Source: Myxococcales bacterium
Lineage (GTDB): Bacteria > Myxococcota_A > Polyangia > Polyangiales > Polyangiaceae
Length of the DNA: 64,000 nt
Direction of reading: 5' to 3'
NCBI GenBank assembly: GCA_016706225.1
Contig: JADJKB010000015.1
Span: forward strand, 94,811-158,810
The notes below the pieces were generated by a model. That model did not search any database, had not been told where the DNA came from, and saw only the letters and a program-made list of their open reading frames with translations. Position numbers and translations under genes: made by a program. The stretch's first letter is position 1. Each line of letters opens with the position of its first letter. This document shows positions 60,148-64,000 of the stretch, in pieces.

Positions 60148-62816
60148 TGCGCCGCCTATTCATGCCGCTGGTTTTCGTCGTGTGCTGGCTGCTCGGCGCG
60201 AGCTGCGCGAGCGACCTGGATGCCGATGGTGCGGGCAAGGCTTGTGGTCCGAACGGAGAGTGCCTCGCTGGCTACGTGTGTGATCCGGCGCTCCGGCGTT
60301 GCGTGAGCGCATCACATCAGAGCGACGCCAGTCCCGACGCTTCGGGCGGCACCGCTGGTACCGGTGGCAACTCGGGAACTGGCGGCGCGGGTGGGGCCAG
60401 CGGCAGCGCCGGCAGTGATGGCGGCTCGGACGCCGACGCTTCGGCGGACGCGGACGGCAGCAGCTGCGATGCCGGACTGACGAGTTGCGGCGGCCAATGT
60501 GTCGACACCCAGGTCGACACTTCTCACTGCGGAGGTTGTGACTCACCGTGCAGCGCACCGGCGGGCGGGTCGCCGACCTGTGTGTCCGGCCAGTGCTCCT
60601 TCGGGTGTGATGCCGGCAAGAAGGCCTGCGGAGGGGCCTGCGTCGGGCTCGACTCCGATCCCTCCAATTGTGGTGCCTGTGGCAACGCCTGCCCGATCCC
60701 CACGGTCGGGTCGGCCTCGTGTGTGTCCGGCGCGTGCGGCGTGGACTGCGGAACGGAATTCACGGAGTGCGGCGGCGTGTGCACGAACTCCAAGACCGAC
60801 CCGAAGAACTGCGGAGGTTGTGGCACGACCTGTGCGCCGGGCAAGCTGTGCGCGTTGGGAATTTGCTCGGATTCGTGTCCGTCGGGCATGACGGCTTGCG
60901 GGCAAAGTTGTGTCGATCTGAGCACGAACCCCGAGCACTGCTCCGCGTGCAACGACGCCTGCCCCGTCCTTCCGAACGCCACCAGCAAATGTACCAGCGG
61001 CAGCTGCGGTTTCGAGTGCAAGACCGGCCTTGCAAAATGCGGCAGCAGCTGCGTGGACAATCAGTCGGACCCGGCCAACTGTGGCAGCTGCGGCGCTGCT
61101 TGTGCGACACCAGCCAACGGTATGGCGACCTGTGGCCTTGGACAGTGTGGCGTCGCGTGCAAACCCGGATTCGTCAAGTGCGGAGGTCAGTGTGTGGATC
61201 TCTCGTCGAGTCCCAAGCACTGCGGTGGCTGCGGCGTGAGCTGCGCCTTGGGGCAGGTATGTTCCGCGGGTAACTGCTCGAGCTCGTGCTCGGGTGGGCA
61301 GACGAGCTGCGGCGGTCAATGCGTCGACACCCAGACCGACCCCAGTCACTGTGCAAGCTGCGGGTTTGGATGCGCCGACCCAGCCAACGGTGGGGCTCTT
61401 TGCGCCGCGGGAGTCTGCGGCGTCAGCTGCGACAGCGGCTACTCCGCGTGCTCCGGTGTGTGTTTGAACACGACCAGCGATCCGAATCATTGTGGCACCT
61501 GCACCAACCAATGCCCGTCGCCAAGCAACGGCACGGCAGCGTGCAGCAACGGGCAGTGCGCCTTGGCCTGTAACGGCGGCTACACCGAGTGCGGTGCTGC
61601 GTGCGTCAACCTGGCGAGCAACACCGCACACTGCGGCGCCTGTGGCAGTGCTTGCGGCGTGAATCAGGTGTGCGCCGCTGGTGTATGCACGACATCGTGT
61701 CCGTCTGGCACGACCAACTGCGGCGGCTCTTGCGTCGATGTCAAGGCGGACTCCTCGAACTGCGGTGGGTGCGGCAGCGTCTGCACGGCGCCTGCGAACG
61801 CCAGCCCGGTCTGTCTCGCGGGCAGCTGCGCGTTCACGTGCAACGGTGGGTTCGTGAAGTGTGGCGCAGCGTGCGTCGGCACCCAGACGGACGTGCTGAA
61901 CTGCGGCGGCTGCGGCAAGGCTTGCCCGGTGCCCGCGCACGGAGCCGCGCTCTGCAGCAACGGCTCGTGCGGTTTCGTTTGCGACTCGGGTTACGCGCAG
62001 TGTGGCACCGAGTGCGTGAAGCTGGACGGCGACCCCAAGAACTGCGGCTCGTGCGGCAACCAGTGCCCGGCTGCCCAGAACGGCACGCCGGTGTGCTCCG
62101 CGGGTTCGTGTGGTTTCGCCTGCGACAGTCCCAGCTTCCCCGCATCGTGTCCTCCCACCGGATGTTTCGATTTGCAGGTCGACGTCGATCATTGCGGTGC
62201 CTGTGGCACCAGTTGCCCCGGACCCGTCTCGGGAGCATCGACCGGCTCGCGCGGATGCGGCGGCGGAAACTGCAACGTGACGTGCAGCTCGCCGACGACC
62301 AGTCAATGCCCGACTCCGAACGGGGCCGCCTGTGTGAACCCGACGCTGGATCCGCAGCACTGCGGCAGCTGCGGGAAGAGCTGCGGCAACGGAGGCAGGT
62401 GTAGCGGCGGCGCTTGTTCGCCTGACGACTGCGCGCTCGGGATGAGCAAGTGCGGGCTCTCGGGCTGCGTCAACCCCAAGACCAATCCTGGACACTGCGG
62501 CGGGTGCGGAAGCGGATGCCTCGGCTCGAACAATCGCTGCGAAGGCGGTGCCTGCAAGTCTGCGTGCTCGGCGGGCCTCCAGGCTTGCGGGAACGTGTTG
62601 TCGGGGTTCGCCTGCGTGGACGTCAAGACGAACCCAGAGCACTGCGGCAGCTGCGGAAATTCCTGCGGAGCCGGCAAGGTCTGCGCGGGTGGCAGCTGCA
62701 AGAGTTTCCTCTACGCCGCCGGCTGCTGGGAATGCGGCAACGGCAACACGATGCCCGTCTGCTGCACGGTGCTCGGCGACACGACCTGTCTTCCCGCCGG
62801 GACGAGCTGTCCGTGA
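60147..62816 (+). CDS. Cys-rich surface lipoprotein with 16 Stig1-like repeats
   Basis: Predicted 889-residue exported lipoprotein. Signal peptide and lipobox LLGASCAS, then a Cys-rich head (CGPNGECLAGYVCDPALRRC) and a Gly/Ala/Asp linker. I count sixteen repeats of about 43-50 residues of the form C-x-GxxxCGGxCVDxxxDPxHCGxCGxxC, similar to the Stig1-type repeats that databases sometimes label as tryptophan synthase-like by mistake. Each repeat has six or more cysteines that would pair as disulfides, giving a stiff rod outside the cell. It is the third gene of the pseudokinase operon. The last repeats vary slightly in length. Confidence 0.87.
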   Translation: MRRLFMPLVFVVCWLLGASCASDLDADGAGKACGPNGECLAGYVCDPALRRCVSASHQSDASPDASGGTAGTGGNSGTGGAGGASGSAGSDGGSDADASADADGSSCDAGLTSCGGQCVDTQVDTSHCGGCDSPCSAPAGGSPTCVSGQCSFGCDAGKKACGGACVGLDSDPSNCGACGNACPIPTVGSASCVSGACGVDCGTEFTECGGVCTNSKTDPKNCGGCGTTCAPGKLCALGICSDSCPSGMTACGQSCVDLSTNPEHCSACNDACPVLPNATSKCTSGSCGFECKTGLAKCGSSCVDNQSDPANCGSCGAACATPANGMATCGLGQCGVACKPGFVKCGGQCVDLSSSPKHCGGCGVSCALGQVCSAGNCSSSCSGGQTSCGGQCVDTQTDPSHCASCGFGCADPANGGALCAAGVCGVSCDSGYSACSGVCLNTTSDPNHCGTCTNQCPSPSNGTAACSNGQCALACNGGYTECGAACVNLASNTAHCGACGSACGVNQVCAAGVCTTSCPSGTTNCGGSCVDVKADSSNCGGCGSVCTAPANASPVCLAGSCAFTCNGGFVKCGAACVGTQTDVLNCGGCGKACPVPAHGAALCSNGSCGFVCDSGYAQCGTECVKLDGDPKNCGSCGNQCPAAQNGTPVCSAGSCGFACDSPSFPASCPPTGCFDLQVDVDHCGACGTSCPGPVSGASTGSRGCGGGNCNVTCSSPTTSQCPTPNGAACVNPTLDPQHCGSCGKSCGNGGRCSGGACSPDDCALGMSKCGLSGCVNPKTNPGHCGGCGSGCLGSNNRCEGGACKSACSAGLQACGNVLSGFACVDVKTNPEHCGSCGNSCGAGKVCAGGSCKSFLYAAGCWECGNGNTMPVCCTVLGDTTCLPAGTSCP

Positions 62817-62972
62817 GCGCACACACGCGCGGCGTGCTCACCGCGTTCGCTGCAGCGTTCGCCCTGGCTCTGGCGCGCCGTCGTGCCAGGCAGGCTCTTT
62901 GCCCGTCATTCCCTGGGTCAGTGCGTTGAAGGCAACGCGGTTCCCGGGCGGGTGCTAGAGCAAGTTGAACCC

Positions 62973-64000
62973 ATGCTCCCAATTTCCGTCGTGAAGACCG
63001 AGCTCACCTTTCGCCCGGATCCGCGGCGCGTGATCACCAAACCGTTCCTGCCAGCCGGCGTCGAACCCAACGGGAGGTCGCGCATCGAGGGGATCTTGGA
63101 GCGGATCTCTCAGCTGTCGGACGCGACGGTCGAGTCGACCCTGGCCGGGACCTACGGCCGCTTTTCGTCGAGGCACTCGGACTTGACCGCCGTGCTCGAG
63201 CAGGGATTCGCCTCGGTCGCGCATCACTTCGCAACGCCAGGTGACTTGTCCACCGAACGCCGGCGACTGATCGGCGCCTACTTCACTCACGAGTATTCAG
63301 TGGACGCCGCGGCCTTGAGCAACCCTTCGATGGTCGCCGCACCAGACCAATCGCGCCTGGCCCCGGGCGAGCAGCGCTTCGTGATGAGCCTGCGGGCGAT
63401 CGGGGAAGGCCACGTCTCGTCGATTCAGTTCCGCTCCGGAGTCGTCGACGCGCACGGAAGGGTGACCATGGAACCGACGAGTCCCCGGGTCACGACCGCC
63501 CGTCGCAACGCGCCCATCTATCACCGAGGGGTCTTCATCACCAAGCTTCGGGAAATTCAGGCGTTCACCGATACGTCGAGGCAGGTGTTGGAGCTCCTGC
63601 CCGAACGCTTCAGCCTGGAGGCGCTCGAGCAGGCGGTTCGGGAGGTCGAGGCTGCCCATGGCAAGGACCAGGGCATGCTGCAAGCCACGCGAACCATTCA
63701 TTGGTTGGCGAGCTCGAACTACCAGAGCACCTTCGACGCCAGCTCCCACATCTCCGAGCGGGTCCTGTTTCCCGCTGGACCGACCGAGAGTCATGGCATG
63801 GAAGACGCCCGCTTCGTGCGCTTCACCGACGACGACGGCAGCGTGACGTACTTTGCCACCTACACCGCCTACGACGGTTACAAGATCCTGCCGCAGCTGA
63901 TCGAGACCCACGACTTCGTCTCGTTTCGGGTCGCCACACTCAACGGCAGCAGCGCCACGAACAAGGGCATTGCGCTCTTCCCCCGGAAGATCGACGGGCG
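62973..64000 (+). CDS. GH130-like glycoside phosphorylase or hydrolase (partial)
   Basis: At least 342 residues of a protein that continues beyond the window. The visible part resembles GH130 beta-mannoside phosphorylases: a family-specific helical N-terminus, then SLRAIGEGHVSSIQFRSGVV and the motif HGMEDARFVRFTDDDG, in which Glu-Asp-x-Arg is the sugar-binding signature, followed by YFATYTAYDGYKIL. No signal peptide is seen, so it is likely cytoplasmic. The end of the gene and the catalytic Asp region cannot be judged. It may work with other sugar enzymes downstream. Confidence 0.8.
   Translation, partial: MLPISVVKTELTFRPDPRRVITKPFLPAGVEPNGRSRIEGILERISQLSDATVESTLAGTYGRFSSRHSDLTAVLEQGFASVAHHFATPGDLSTERRRLIGAYFTHEYSVDAAALSNPSMVAAPDQSRLAPGEQRFVMSLRAIGEGHVSSIQFRSGVVDAHGRVTMEPTSPRVTTARRNAPIYHRGVFITKLREIQAFTDTSRQVLELLPERFSLEALEQAVREVEAAHGKDQGMLQATRTIHWLASSNYQSTFDASSHISERVLFPAGPTESHGMEDARFVRFTDDDGSVTYFATYTAYDGYKILPQLIETHDFVSFRVATLNGSSATNKGIALFPRKIDG

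Noticed and set aside
60543..62822. 759-codon minus-strand frame
   Set aside because: Antisense shadow of the Cys-rich repeat gene, made of repeated Ala/Arg/Val words that mirror the repeats on the other strand.
62813..62929. 38-codon frame with a GTG in the stop of the Cys-rich gene
   Set aside because: The hydrophobic Ala/Leu stretch could be a small membrane peptide, but there is no ribosome site or other support.
1..64000. tRNA, rRNA, CRISPR arrays, known riboswitches
   Set aside because: None was recognised by reading; a covariance-model scan would be needed to exclude small RNAs.

Overview
The window is high-GC DNA with the look of a myxobacterial chromosome (Myxococcota, probably Polyangia/Haliangiaceae-like; this is inference). 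The signs are GTG/TTG starts, four-base start/stop overlaps, Ser/Thr kinases fused to formylglycine-enzyme-like or membrane-anchored tails, FHA, GGDEF and PilZ proteins, and about a dozen exported lipoproteins with long Gly/Ala/Ser linkers after the lipidated Cys. No tRNA, rRNA, CRISPR array or complete insertion sequence was recognised.

Layout. 0.1-6.3 kb: a kinase-FGE fusion and a large GH94-like glycoside phosphorylase. 6.4-12.6 kb: a decayed lipoprotein gene, a TonB-domain/TonB-receptor fusion with a lipoprotein partner, and a second, His-rich TonB receptor on the other strand. 12.7-19.0 kb: a nine-gene minus-strand bacterial microcompartment (BMC) operon with three pentamer genes, three tandem-domain trimer genes, one hexamer gene, an acylating aldehyde dehydrogenase and a ribose-5-phosphate-isomerase-B/deoxyribose-phosphate-aldolase fusion, closed by a clear intrinsic terminator. 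A truncated Uma2 nuclease gene flanked by direct repeats lies between this operon and a divergent triosephosphate isomerase gene. 20.8-23.5 kb: a STAND/TPR regulator. 23.5-30.3 kb: exported lipoproteins, three of them preceded by the same Pho-box-like direct repeat. 30.5-38.3 kb: two tandem DUF4139 proteins and four tandem von Willebrand A-like lipoproteins. 38.3-43.0 kb: a kinase/TPR pair, an O-methyltransferase and an FHA membrane protein. 43.1-48.2 kb: an FHA-GGDEF diguanylate cyclase, a PilZ-AMIN membrane protein and small proteins. 48.2-53.3 kb: secreted proteins and a frameshifted HNH endonuclease gene. 53.6-62.8 kb: two MopE-like metal-motif lipoproteins, two more kinase (or pseudokinase)/TPR-PEGA pairs, a TetR regulator and a 16-repeat Cys-rich surface protein. 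The window ends inside a GH130-like gene.

How the genes may work together. The BMC most likely confines acetaldehyde. The aldolase would split a deoxy-sugar phosphate into glyceraldehyde 3-phosphate and acetaldehyde, the dehydrogenase would turn the acetaldehyde into acetyl-CoA, and the adjacent triosephosphate isomerase would feed the triose into glycolysis. This matches the BMC class that uses sugar phosphates, and the shell inventory (1 hexamer, 3 trimers, 3 pentamers) is like that of Haliangium ochraceum. Unusual points are the gene fusion, the Cys-rich linker with a possible internal encapsulation helix, the missing canonical RpiB cysteine, and the lack of any alcohol dehydrogenase or phosphotransacylase in the operon. 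The rest of the window is largely signalling and cell-surface proteins.
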